Positions 43,219 to 52,976 of a stretch of 64,000 bases of DNA are shown in pieces. Made by a program: the position numbers and the translations under genes. The stretch comes from Amia ocellicauda (lineage: Eukaryota > Chordata > Actinopteri > Amiiformes > Amiidae). How positions within the stretch are numbered: position 1 is the stretch's first letter; each line of letters opens with the position of its first letter. The notes below the pieces were generated by a model. It had not been told where the DNA came from, did no database searches, and saw only the letters and a list, made by a program, of their open reading frames with translations. Location: the NCBI RefSeq assembly GCF_036373705.1, contig NC_089851.1, positions 52,298,812 through 52,362,811 of the forward strand, in the 5' to 3' direction.

Positions 43219-43964
43219 TTAAAAGTGGTTGTATCTAACAGGTTGGAAATGCAACTTCACTATCACCTTGCCGTATGCGAATGTCACATGTCCGTTCTGG
43301 TCAGTCTTTATTTCAGTGCTGATGGTGTCGAATTCATCCATGCTCAGGGGGACATAGTGGAGCTTATCATATAACAGCGTAACAAACTTGCCTTCTTCCC
43401 CTTTTTTAGGTATACAGCGCAGAAGCGGGGCATACATGTCACCCACTAGTTGGTGTTCAATTATATCGGTATAAACATACATGTGGTTAAAACCCGCTGT
43501 AATATCCGCAGGCTGGGGCGATTCCCCCCCCCCCCCCCCTTCTCGGGAATGAACCCCAAGACATGTGCTAGCTGGCCCGTGGTAAAAAACAATAAAGTCG
43601 AATCCCTGAAAAGCCTCACGCTTCTAATATAGTTGTATTGAAAGTATACCTTGGGCAATGTGGGGACGGCCTTGACAGCATTATTCATGGCTGTTAACAA
43701 TACATCAATGTTTTTATAGTAGCCTTGTGATATTTCATAATATCAGTTTGTATCGGTTGTCTCAGAATGCAATTCAAAGCTCTGTTTCCTGTCAAACGTA
43801 TTGATGGTCATGGGGTAGTGCATCTCCACCATCCCTACCTCCCATTTACCTGGTAGATCGATGGATTTGGCTAGATGGTCAGTGAAGTTGGAGCTCTTGT
43901 TGTTAGGAAATAGTGTCTCCGAGGCATTACTGGTAAAAGTCAGGTAAAATCCATTTTCACTCAT
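43219..43964 (-). pseudogene. Polinton penton-like minor capsid protein, broken
   Basis: Start MSENGFYLTFTSNASETLFP at 43,964. An in-frame TGA at 43,743-43,745 is followed in the same frame by coding sequence to about 43,540. The frame then changes at a run of 16 C residues (43,524-43,539, G on the coding strand), and the C-terminal part reads MYVYTDIIEHQLVGDMYAPL. The order and motifs fit the single jelly-roll penton of Polintons. It starts 3 bp after the integrase end. Confidence 0.75.
43524..43539. repeat. C16 homopolymer at the frame change in the penton-like gene
   Basis: Sixteen consecutive C. The reading frames on either side disagree, so slippage here (biological or sequencing) is enough to explain the break. 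Confidence 0.9.
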
Positions 43965-43967
43965 TTT

Positions 43968-45060
43968 TTATCCTCTCACAACCCCCGGGGCTATGTCTTT
44001 CACCTCTGAAGCTTTGATCCAACTATTAAATTTAACTCCCCAACTCAGCCATTTGACTAAAACTTGTTTACCCCGGCCACGGCCTCTGGAGTCTAAAATT
44101 TTCTGTATTCGATAGACTCTGTCACCATTTGGGTTTATCTTTTGTAACTCTTCGGTGTAAAACTGACCTTTTATGTCGTCACCAGCATAATCTTTTAGTT
44201 TGTAAATAGGCCTTAATCCAGGCACACATTTTTTAACTATGAATATTTCATCTGTGAATGTTTGCTCATACCCCTTTTCAAATTTCCCTTTTATTCTCGA
44301 CACCCTCACATGATCACCTTCTTTAAACTTAAATTTTGAAGGTTTGCTTTTTACAAATGACCCATACACAGTCCTCCACACCCTCAGGGCATTGTCATGG
44401 GTGACATCTACTGGTCGTTCCTTGACAGTTCTATGGAATGTGTGATTGTAACTGTGAAACAGCTCTAAAGTACTTCCACATTTTCGATTTTATAGTCCTA
44501 TTGAATCTCTCTACCACACTGGCTTTCACTTTACTATTTGTCACAAAATGTACAATTTGGTATTGCTTGAGAAGACTTTGAAAACCATGGTTGAGGAATT
44601 CTTTCCCCTGATCTGTCTGCAGTTTCTTTGGAACGCGCCCTTGGGTGAATATTCTTTTAAAGGCGGCACACACTTGCTGACCCGTTTTGTTTTTTAATGG
44701 TACTGCCCAGGCGTATTTGGACAACACATCTATACAGGTTAGAATGTATTTCATACCGTTGTTGAACTTTGAGAACTGACCCATTTCCACCAGGTCTGCC
44801 TGCCATTGCCAGTCAATGTCTTGTACCAGTGTCAAGTTCCTCTTAAACCTCACCCGCGCTGGTCTGTGCACTGTGTATGTATATTGATCCGATAACCATT
44901 GTGAAACATGTTCTCTTTTTATACGGTCACCCTTTGCTCTGGCACTTCTCAGCAGTGTATCGAGTCCTCCAAAACGACCGGCTTCTTTAGGCGTATAATA
45001 GATCTCTTTTAATCTCTCTTCATGGTTCATTTTCTCGTGATTAATGAATACACCCTTCAA
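43968..45060 (-). pseudogene. Polinton integrase with chromodomain, frameshifted
   Basis: Retrovirus-like integrase that would insert the element. 44,431-45,060 gives an N-terminal segment LKEIYYTPKEAGRFGG, then the catalytic core with Asp in WQADLVEM, Asp in LQTDQGKEF and Glu in SVVERFNRT (33 residues between the last two). A frame change at about 44,385-44,440 separates the C-terminal part, which has a small barrel-like region (DHVRVSRIKGKFEKGYEQTF) and a chromodomain (YRIQKILDSRGRGRGKQVLV, then WIKASEV). All three catalytic residues remain. About 360 codons overall. First gene of the leftward group. Confidence 0.9.
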
Positions 45061-45086
45061 CTTAGTAACTTATACCAAATAGTAAC

Positions 45087-45169
45087 ACCCAGGTGGCTGA
45101 GTGGTTAAGGCATTGGACTTAAGATCTAATAGATGTATGTCTGTGTGGGTTGGAATTCCACTCTGGGTA
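45087..45169 (+). tRNA. tRNA-Leu(TAA): tRNA-Leu (anticodon TAA)-like gene inside the Polinton, probably degenerate
   Basis: 83 nt, the usual length of vertebrate tRNA-Leu(TAA). The acceptor ACCCAG pairs with CTGGGT, then G-U. The D arm is gctgagtggttaaggc, the anticodon stem TTGGA/TCTAA surrounds loop CTTAAGA, and a long variable arm is present. The T loop reads TTGGAAT, so conserved C56 is G and the B box is weakened. The T stem has a G-U pair. It lies between the integrase start and the right inverted repeat. It could be a captured gene now decaying. Confidence 0.75.
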
Positions 45170-45230
45170 AGTACTTTTTTGATCAAAACTTTATTTTGTT
45201 CTCTTTTTCTAATTTAATTTATTTTATTTT

Positions 45231-45439
45231 ATACCACCCCAAAAACAATCATAAAATATATAACCTAAAATCATCACATGCACATCACTAAACACAGTTT
45301 AAAATACTTTTTTATTAAAACTTTATGTTGTTGTTCTCTTCTTATTTTAATGTATTTTATTTTGGTAACAACTTATCGTACCAAACCTAATCATAAAACA
45401 TAACCTAACACAAATAATAATAAGTTTAAACTCTTAAAC

Positions 45440-45478
<39 letters not shown>

Positions 45479-45847
45479 CATCAGGGTGAGATGGCGGCGA
45501 ACACTTGTCAAGATGACCTGTGCCCTTTCCAAAATGCCTGTCATCCTAACAAGATGGAGGTCATCCAAACAAGATGGCTGCCATCCTAACAAGATCACGG
45601 TCATCCAAACAAGATGGCTGACAGGAGAGGGTCAAAGGGTAAAACCTGTATTCTTACAAGATGGCTGACTGGAGAGGATCAAAGGGTACAGGGTAAGGAG
45701 GAGCTTCCTGGCCCATTGGGCTTCTGGGTAAGGAGGGGCTTCATGGCCCGTGAGGCTTCTGGGTAAGGCGGGTTTCCCAGCCGATGGGGCTTCTGGGTAG
45801 GGGCGGGGCCACCTGTCACTTTGACATAAAGTACCATCATTACTACT
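45231..45847 (-). repeat. Polinton right terminal inverted repeat
   Basis: Reverse complement of 33,661-34,260 with point differences and different microsatellite lengths. It ends taccatcattactact at 45,847. Confidence 0.88.
45443..45472. repeat. (AC)n microsatellite in the right inverted repeat
   Basis: About 15 units. Confidence 0.9.
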
Positions 45848-45853
45848 CTGATG
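45848..45853. other. Right 6-bp target duplication of the Polinton
   Basis: ctgatg, against cttatg at the left. Confidence 0.65.
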
Positions 45854-46629
45854 TTAGTACTTGAAATGTGTATTACCAAGCATTGATAAGTCACACAGTG
45901 TGGCAACAATCTTGGATTATGCCTCGATTTCTCATAAACCCTTATACTGGCTGATGTGTGCTTTGGTATACAGTATCTTTGGACTGTGTTCTACACATAT
46001 CCTAAAAGACAATTCCTACATGAAGAAACATAGCAGTAATGAACAAAATATTTTGACTTACTGTACATTTTGTTCAATTTTAAGCCTGCAATAACACACT
46101 GTCACCACTGGTAGCAGCATATACCACAAACAGCACTGAGATAAAAAAAAATGAAGCGGTCATCTTGGGCATGTACATCGTAACAACAAAACACTATCAG
46201 TCACTTGCAACAGTATTAGAGTGGAAACTATTATTTTAAACACACAGACACTTCTGTCTGCAAATACAAATAGTGTAAATTGAGATGTGTTTAAATTAGG
46301 GATTATTTCAGATGTAGAGAAACCTTGAAGAGAAGCAAGAGAAAACAAATGTGAAACTAAAAAATTGGATTAAATGTGATTCACATGAAACATAAATACA
46401 CATTATGTAAAATAAATACATGAAAATCAACAGTGGTACAAGAGCGGTGATGTTGCTGAATCTGTAGTGGTGGATTATTGCTTTCAACTGAACATCATTT
46501 CAAACTGAGATTGGCTGGATCCATGCATCAGTTCCTGGTTAAATAGTTAACGATGCAACACGGGGGCGATTTTGTGCTCTTCTATCTCAGTGAAATCGTA
46601 ACTTATGGTGACATGTTGTATACTGAACT
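45854..46629. other. Intergenic DNA, no gene seen
   Basis: Probably the far side of the repeat into which the Polinton inserted. No recognisable gene or element. Confidence 0.4.
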
Positions 46630-46797
46630 GTGCAGAATCGCTGGCTCTATTCAATATAATTGAAAGGGCGAACATAAGACGTTTACTGTGCGAGCTACAA
46701 TCGAATAAATGGACCTGCTCATTGAGGCGCTTGATATTAGTAATTGGACATATTTCCCGCTTTATGAAAAACATTGCTTTTACAAGCTGGAATTGTA
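46630..46797. repeat. Dispersed repeat R, left part of the split copy
   Basis: Shares atcgctggctctat and gaacataagacg with 32,190 onward. Cut at 46,797 by the CACTG element. Confidence 0.7.
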
Positions 46798-47103
46798 CAC
46801 TGTAAAAAATGTTACATGCAATCTACTTTAAAAAATTATGGTAACATTATTACACATATTTTTTAAGGTTTAGTTTTTTTGCGAAATCTACCCGAATAAA
46901 TTAAGTAAAATTTCCTAAATTATTTAGTCTATGGCACACAATGAATTTAATTTAATCTTTTTTATTGTATGTTTTCTCACAAATTAATCAAGTAAAATTT
47001 ACTCATTTGTATTAATTAAAATGACTTAATTATAAAATGTACTGCCTTTTTCAGGTTAAGATAATAATGAATACAAAATGCAGTTTTTGTTGACAAACAT
47101 GCT

Positions 47104-47109
47104 TTTATT
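47104..47109 (-). promoter_or_regulatory. Polyadenylation signal AATAAA
   Basis: Minus-strand AATAAA (tttatt on plus), 282 bp beyond the stop of the exon at 47,391, a normal place for a 3' untranslated end. Confidence 0.5.
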
Positions 47110-47390
47110 GTCTTTTTGGACTGTAACCATAAATAACAAATATATATAAAATGTAAGCAGCAGTTTTAAGACATGAAAAAAAAAAGTTTACATTTCCCAT
47201 GTCATTGAGAAACATCATTTTGTTACACAAAAACATGTGCATACAAATAACAACTTGTAGCAAAATGTATAAAACCATTTATACTAGCTAAAAGATTGTA
47301 TGAACAACAATCATGTAGAACAGTATCAAACGCTCAATCAGTGCAGTTTTTTTTCCACCAGAACTTGATAATAATGCTTTGTCTCTCAAT

Positions 47391-47687
47391 CTAAGACATG
47401 AGTTTGTTTTTAAGTGTTAGTAATTTGGGGGAAAACTTGCACACATCCAGTTCTAAGAAGAGCTTCTGAAAGGCCTCAAATGTGTGCCTCAGTTCTTTCG
47501 AGTAGGTGAGGTTTAGTGCATACGTCAGTCCAAGAAAAACAGCACAGGCTCTAGACAGATTTTCCAAGCCAGCCATGACTTGCACCCCCTCCAAGATGAT
47601 GCTGACGTCCTCCTGATCATCCCTCTTGCAGATGGCAATTTTCATTATTTGCGGCAGGAGATCTTGCTGTACATCTGTATTGTTGCA
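47391..47687 (-). CDS. Terminal exon of a SAMD3-like fish gene
   Basis: 98 codons from a phase-0 splice acceptor (minus strand gttgttttacag, AG at 47,688-47,689) to a TAG stop. Features: VSIILEGVQVMAGLENLSRA, then CAVFLGLTYALNLTY, then a Lys-rich end KLLTLKNKLMS. This pattern matches, from memory, the C-terminal end of the abundant fish proteins named sterile alpha motif domain-containing 3-like, whose function is not established. Upstream exons (SAM and PB1-like parts) were not found in this window. It lies inside a TIR-bounded element, so it may be a transposon gene or captured. Confidence 0.55.
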   Translation of the reverse strand, partial: CNNTDVQQDLLPQIMKIAICKRDDQEDVSIILEGVQVMAGLENLSRACAVFLGLTYALNLTYSKELRHTFEAFQKLFLELDVCKFSPKLLTLKNKLMS

Positions 47688-48399
47688 CTGTAAAACAACC
47701 ATTAAATAAGTATTTTTATCTTGTCTGTCTCTCTATCATTATATATCTGTCCATAATTATAAAGTTTATTTGTGTACGGTTGTAAACAAACATTTTGAAA
47801 CATTTTTCTTATAACAGCTTAAAATTCTAAATTTCTTTGTAAACACTAAAACAAAAAAATATGTTTCAGTGGACGGCACACACTGTCAAAATAACAAGCT
47901 CAAATATAGTTTCACCAATGACAGAGGGTGTATTCAGGGTAAAGAAAAAAAATACATTTGGTGACACCAGTGTAGGGGGGAAAACTGCAAATTAACCATG
48001 TTTACATGAGGAATATAGTGCATTCAGAATGTAAAACAGCCCCCACATTAATTCTAATTTTCAGTTTACTTATTCTGATTGTTGGGGTAAAGTTGTTTTC
48101 CCAATTATAAAGAATACCTTATCAATTATTTCTTCCTGTGTCTCGGAACTGCCCTGGGACATATGCAAAGAAAATTTCATTCAGGTTCGGGACTGCCCCG
48201 AACCACCTATGAAATATTGCTTGTAGATGTATAAAAGGCTGTGTGAAACTTTCAATAAACGAAGATAAACAAACTGACATTGTGTCAGTGACTTTATTTC
48301 CCGGGCCTGTCTCCTGCTGAGAGTCTAAACTGTTACTGGAAGCGCTCACTGGGGTGCCTGATTCACTGGGATCCGAAGGGTTGCTTCAACTGAAGCTTT

Positions 48400-48545
48400 G
48401 CACCTTAACACTGATGTTGATCCCAATCTGTAAATGTAACTGGTCCTACTTGCACCGCTCCAAGCAGAATTCGAACCAGCTTCACCGGCATTGGAGGTGG
48501 GTGCACTAACAAGGACGCTAAAGATCATAGCCTCTAGCATCAGTC
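48400..48545 (-). mobile_element. Possible tRNA-derived SINE head
   Basis: The minus strand reads ttagtgcacccacctccaat, then gctggttcgaattctgc, a good RNA polymerase III B box in a tRNA-like setting (48,464-48,480). No clear A box or tail. The open frames here are incidental. Confidence 0.4.
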
Positions 48546-48696
48546 ACTGGGGCACCTCTTGAGGCCAAGTGGAGTGAGGTTTACTCACACAGCTCTTACT
48601 AGCTGCTCTCTGTTACATATAAATGAAATTACACTCTGCCTTACATCACGCCTTTTGGGTTTGAGGACTGAAAGATATAACCTACATTTTTTTTTT

Positions 48697-48882
48697 GGTT
48701 ACACTATTTCGATGGTCCACTTTAGACATTCTACTAACTGTAAGTAACTACTCTCATTAGAGTATTAGTAGACTGCAAGTAAACTGTTAGGTTTGGGTTA
48801 ATAGATTACGTTAACACGTAGTTGCAAAGTTACTTATACTCAGTAGAATTTCTAAAGTGGACCACCAAAATAAAATGTTACC
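48697..48882. mobile_element. 186-bp palindromic MITE (Angel-like)
   Basis: The left end ggttacactatttcgatgg and right end (reverse complement) ggtaacattttattttggt continue as inverted copies over about 50 bp through ggtccactttaga. It is flanked by T runs that hide any target duplication. Confidence 0.7.
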
Positions 48883-49198
48883 TTTCTTAATATAGTGGCT
48901 GACAAAAGTCTTATTTGTGTTAAATATTTTCACAGTAGTTTTAGACAATTTAATTGTAAAAAAGTATTGTTCAGGTTCATCCCCTTGGAATTATAAGGTT
49001 CTATCTGACATTTTTGACAAAATTGAGTTATTCACATATTCTTATTCTGTGACAACTTATTTACATTATGTGACTTTTTTTTAAGTTGTGTACATTTTTG
49101 GACTTTTTAATTAGAAAACAAAAAGGTTCTGTCTACAAAGTTGAACTCAAACTTCGTACTATAAGGTTCTATTTGCGAGCCAATCAGCACTTATCTAA

Positions 49199-49199
49199 T

Positions 49200-49230
<31 letters not shown>

Positions 49231-49232
49231 CT
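49199..49232. repeat. (CTAT)n microsatellite
   Basis: About eight units, running into a short CT tract. Confidence 0.9.
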
Positions 49233-49612
49233 CTCTCTTTTGGCTATTCTTTCTCAAGCCAACATCAAACAAACCTTTCAATCCATACTGATCTCTAGAG
49301 AGAAAGACATTTTACCTGTCACACTTTTTGTGGAATATTGGATTTTGTTAATTTAAGACACCTGTTTCAACTCATCAGCTCGTCAGAATAGGCATCGACA
49401 TGAGACAACTAAAATTGAACTAATTCTCTTAAGCCTTAAAATTGCAGAAATGTCCTTAAATAAAAGAGGAAAATGTATCTCTTGGTTCTATTAGTGAAAT
49501 CTTCTCAATATTTTGTATCAAACACTAAACCACAATTTCATTAATAAAATGTACACATTATTTTTAATTATTACGTAAAAACAATTAGACCCATGATAAA
49601 TTTTTTACAGTG

Positions 49613-50003
49613 TATAAAACATTGCATTTACAAGCCATAATTATATATAACGTGCACATCGGTAATCAATGTGACAACCAAATGAAACAGAAATTAAGCT
49701 ACTAAATGAGGTTCGGATGATTACTGCGAATTGAAAAGCTGCAGCAGTTCTATGCTATACAAGTACACAAATGAGACTTGTAGAATAAAGTGTTTACTCA
49801 TTTATTATGATACCAGAGCTATTTATATTATTAAACTAATTTAATTAAAAATGATATATTGAAATCAAATCAGGGTAGTTGACTTTTTGAGATTAATACT
49901 GGCTTATACTTCAACATATTTGACCACAAGAGGGGGAACTTCAACATGAAAACTCTTCCGATTTTGTCAAAATTTGCTTTCATCTGATTTATATTATTAG
50001 GGG
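49613..50003. repeat. Dispersed repeat R, right part of the split copy
   Basis: tatataacgtgcacatc, aatcaatgtgacaac, gaccacaagagggggaactt and tcatctgatttatatt align with 32,310-32,710. It repeats about 30 bp of the left part's last sequence (46,767-46,797). Confidence 0.7.
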
Positions 50004-50191
50004 TAAAAAACTTGTAAAAAACACATTTTCTTTAAAGAAAACAAAACACACAGATGACAGTCTGATTTCCCATCAGCTATACAGGCAACAGTATCTGAGG
50101 TCGATAGCCCTCCCTTGTGCAGAGGAGCCCAGAAGCCAGCCTTCAAGAGCAAACGAACGAACACTTCGGTGACTGCAAAGTGGGGCCAAGT

Positions 50192-50247
50192 GGGCTCGTC
50201 CTGGAGTTGAACCCAGGGCCTCTCACACCCTCAGCAAGAATCATACC
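50192..50247 (-). pseudogene. Truncated tRNA-Pro-like copy, B type
   Basis: Retains the 3' two thirds of the tRNA and stops after aatcatacc, which is joined directly to ctctcctttggtgcagctc. An internal deletion of about 330 bp removed the tRNA 5' end and the region beyond it. Confidence 0.85.
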
Positions 50248-50573
50248 TCTCCTTTGGTGCAGCTCAGGAGTACACGTTCAGCAAAGGTCTCCATAACAAG
50301 CCGGCAAACCACATTTCGTCCTCCTCCTCCTCAACAACACACTACATGTCCTCCTCCTCCTCAACAACAACAACAACAACAACAACAACGAACTTGTAAA
50401 ATACACATTTTCTTTAAAGAAAACAAAACACACAGATGACAGTCTGATTTCCCATCAGCTATACAGGCAACAGTATCTGAGGTTGAAAGACCTCCCTGGT
50501 GCAGAGGAGCACAGAAGCCAAGCATCGAGACAGAACAAACGAATGCTTCAGAGAATGCAAAGCGGGGCCAAGG

Positions 50574-50645
50574 GGGCTCGTCCAGGAGTTGAACCCGGGA
50601 CCTATCGCACCCTAAGCAAGAATCATACCCCTAGACCAACGAGCC
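50574..50645 (-). pseudogene. tRNA-Pro (AGG), A type, degenerate
   Basis: U33 and AGG are kept. The anticodon stem has lost the 27-43 pair (cctatcgc) and gained a U-G pair (gcaag), and the T stem has a G-U pair. Confidence 0.7.
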
Positions 50646-51152
50646 AAGTTAACGGAGGGTGTCGCAGTTTCTGCTGGGCAAGCGCGTAACTGCTTTAGGG
50701 GCAGACCGGGAGACCTACGCTCACTGACTGATAGCATGGACTGTAGCGCTGACGTGTCTTTCCAGAATGGTAACGCCATCCCCAGTGAGACAGCACTGAG
50801 AGCATGGTTCAGCAGGCCCGCAAACAACTGAAAAGAATGCCTCTCCTTTGGTGCAGCTCAGGAGTACACGTTCAGCAAAGGTCTCCATAACAAGCCGGCA
50901 AACCACATTTCGTCCTCCTCCTCCTCAACAACACACTACATGTCCTCCTCCTCCTCAACAACAACAACGAACTTGTAAAATACACATTTTCTTTAAAGAA
51001 AACAAAACACACAGATGACAGTCTGATTTCCCATCAGCTACACAGCCAACAGTATCTGAGGTTGAAAGACCTCCCTGGTGCAGAGGAGCCCAGAAGCCAA
51101 GCATCGAGAGAGAACAAACGAATGCTTCAGAGAATGCAAAGCAGGGCCAAGC

Positions 51153-51224
51153 GGGCTCGTCCGGGAGTTGAACCTGGGACCTCTCGCACCCAAAGCGAGA
51201 ATCATACCCCTAGACCAACGAGCC
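51153..51224 (-). tRNA. tRNA-Pro(TGG): tRNA-Pro (anticodon TGG), T-stem variant
   Basis: The plus strand cacccaaagcgag gives loop TTTGGGT with anticodon TGG and an intact stem. aacctggga produces an A-C mismatch at 51-63 in the T stem. The next bases on the plus strand read ttatctgacagtgtcac, unlike AGG copies. Confidence 0.8.
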
Positions 51225-51739
51225 AAGTTATCTGACAGTGTCACAGTTTCTGCTGGGCAAGCGCGTAACTGCTTTGGGGCAGACCGGGAGACCTACGCTC
51301 ACTGACTGATAGCATGGACTGTAGCGCTGACGTGTCTTTCCAGAATGGTAACGCCATCCCCAGTGAGACAGCACTGAGAGCATTGTTCAGCAGGCCCGCA
51401 AACAACTGAAAAGAATGCCTCTCCTTTGGTGCAGCTCAGGAGTACACGTTCAGCAAAGGTCTCCATAACAAGCCGGCAAACCACATTTCGTCCTCCTCCT
51501 CCTCAACAACACACTACATGTCCTCCTCCTCCTCCTCAACAACAACAACAACAACGAACTTGTAAAAAACACATTTTCTTTAAAGAAAACAAAACACACA
51601 GATGACAGTCTGATTTCCCATCAGCTTTACAGGCAACAGTATCTGAGGTCGATAGCCCTCCCTTGTGCAGAGGAGCCCAGAAGCCAGCCTTCAAGAGCAA
51701 ACGAACAAACACTTCGGTGACTGCAAAGTGGGGCCAAGT

Positions 51740-51811
51740 GGGCTCGTCCTGGAGTTGAACCCAGGGCCTCTCACAACCTCAGCAAGAATCATACCCCTAG
51801 ACCAACGAGCC
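51740..51811 (-). pseudogene. tRNA-Pro-like, B type (aacctcag variant)
   Basis: As the left-array B class, with position 37 also changed from G to T (loop TGAGGTT). Confidence 0.72.
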
Positions 51812-52317
51812 AAGTTAACGGAGGGTGTCGCAGTTTCTGCTGGGCAAGCGCGTAACTGCTTTGGGGCAGACCGGGAGACCTACGCTCACTGACTGATAGC
51901 ATGGACTGTAGCGCTGACGTGTCTTTCCAGAATGGTAACGCCATCCCCAGTGAGACAGCACTGAGAGCATGGTTCAGCAGGCCCGCAAACAACTGAAAAG
52001 AATGCCTCTCCTTTGGTGCAGCTCAGGAGTACACGTTCAGCAAAGGTCTCCATAACAAGCCGGCAAACCACATTTCGTCCTCCTCCTCCTCAACAACACA
52101 CTACATGTCCTCCTCCTCCTCAACAACAACAACGAACTTGTAAAATACACATTTTCTTTAAAGAAAACAAAACACACAGATGACAGTCTGATTTCCCATC
52201 AGCTACACAGCCAACAGTATCTGAGGTTGAAAGACCTCCCTGGTGCAGAGGAGCCCAGAAGCCAAGCATCGAGAGAGAACAAACGAATGCTTCAGAGAAT
52301 GCAAAGCAGGGCCAAGC

Positions 52318-52389
52318 GGGCTCGTCCGGGAGTTGAACCCGGGACCTCTCGCACCCAAAGCGAGAATCATACCCCTAGACCAACGAGCC
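52318..52389 (-). tRNA. tRNA-Pro(TGG): tRNA-Pro (anticodon TGG)
   Basis: Identical to the intact AGG copy except that the anticodon first base is T, giving TGG for CCA and related codons. All stems pair and both promoter boxes are intact. The 5' flank is ttatctgacagtgtcac on the plus strand. Confidence 0.92.
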
Positions 52390-52904
52390 AAGTTATCTGA
52401 CAGTGTCACAGTTTCTGCTGGGCAAGCGCGTAACTGCTTTGGGGCAGACCGGGAGACCTACGCTCACTGACTGATAGCATGGACTGTAGCGCTGACGTGT
52501 CTTTCCAGAATGGTAACGCCATCCCCAGTGAGACAGCACTGAGAGCATTGTTCAGCAGGCCCGCAAACAACTGAAAATAATGCCTCTCCTTTGGTGCAGC
52601 TCAGGAGTACACGTTCAGCAAAGGTCTCCATAACAAGCCGGCAAACCACATTTCGTCCTCCTCCTCCTCAACAACACACTACATGTCCTCCTCCTCCTCC
52701 TCAACAACAACAACAACAACGAACTTGTAAAAAACACATTTTCTTTAAAGAAAACAAAACACACAGATGACAGTCTGATTTCCCATCAGCTTTACAGGCA
52801 ACAGTATCTGAGGTCGATAGCCCTCCCTTGTGCAGAGGAGCCCAGAAGCCAGCCTTCAAGAGCAAACGAACAAACACTTCGGTGACTGCAAAGTGGGGCC
52901 AAGT

Positions 52905-52976
52905 GGGCTCGTCCTGGAGTTGAACCCAGGGCCTCTCACAACCTCAGCAAGAATCATACCCCTAGACCAACGAGCC
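52905..52976 (-). pseudogene. tRNA-Pro-like, B type (aacctcag variant)
   Basis: Counterpart of 51740-51811 at +1,165. Confidence 0.72.

Larger units (their letters stand above)
33661..45847. mobile_element. Maverick/Polinton virus-like transposon, 12.2 kb, degenerate
   Basis: Inverted repeats of about 600 bp start with agtagtaatgatgg at both ends and flank polymerase, integrase, protease and capsid-type genes, the defining Polinton set. Rightward genes: a broken family B polymerase, a small ORF, a broken basic protein and an intact 247-residue protein. Leftward genes: integrase, penton-like, basic virion-type protein, major capsid protein and protease, ending convergently near 40,450-41,110. 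At 12.2 kb it is shorter than the 15-20 kb usual for the family, and no packaging ATPase was found. Stops and frameshifts occur in almost every gene, so this copy is inactive. Confidence 0.93.
46798..49612. mobile_element. 2.8-kb DNA transposon with CACTG...CAGTG ends
   Basis: Ends cactgtaaaaaat and attttttacagtg form a 13-bp inverted repeat. The insertion is confirmed by homology of both flanks with the unsplit repeat R at 32,190-32,712. The CACTG termini recall the CACTA (EnSpm) superfamily, but no transposase was recognised. It holds a SAMD3-like terminal exon, a SINE-like piece and a MITE. Confidence 0.7.

Noticed and set aside
42728-43374. Plus-strand frames of 65-116 codons in the capsid region
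   Set aside because: They run opposite to the capsid, basic and penton-like genes, whose motifs are on the minus strand.
48122-48540. Two minus-strand frames as upstream exons of the SAMD3-like gene
   Set aside because: They overlap a tRNA-derived SINE-like piece and show none of the SAM or PB1-type features expected upstream.
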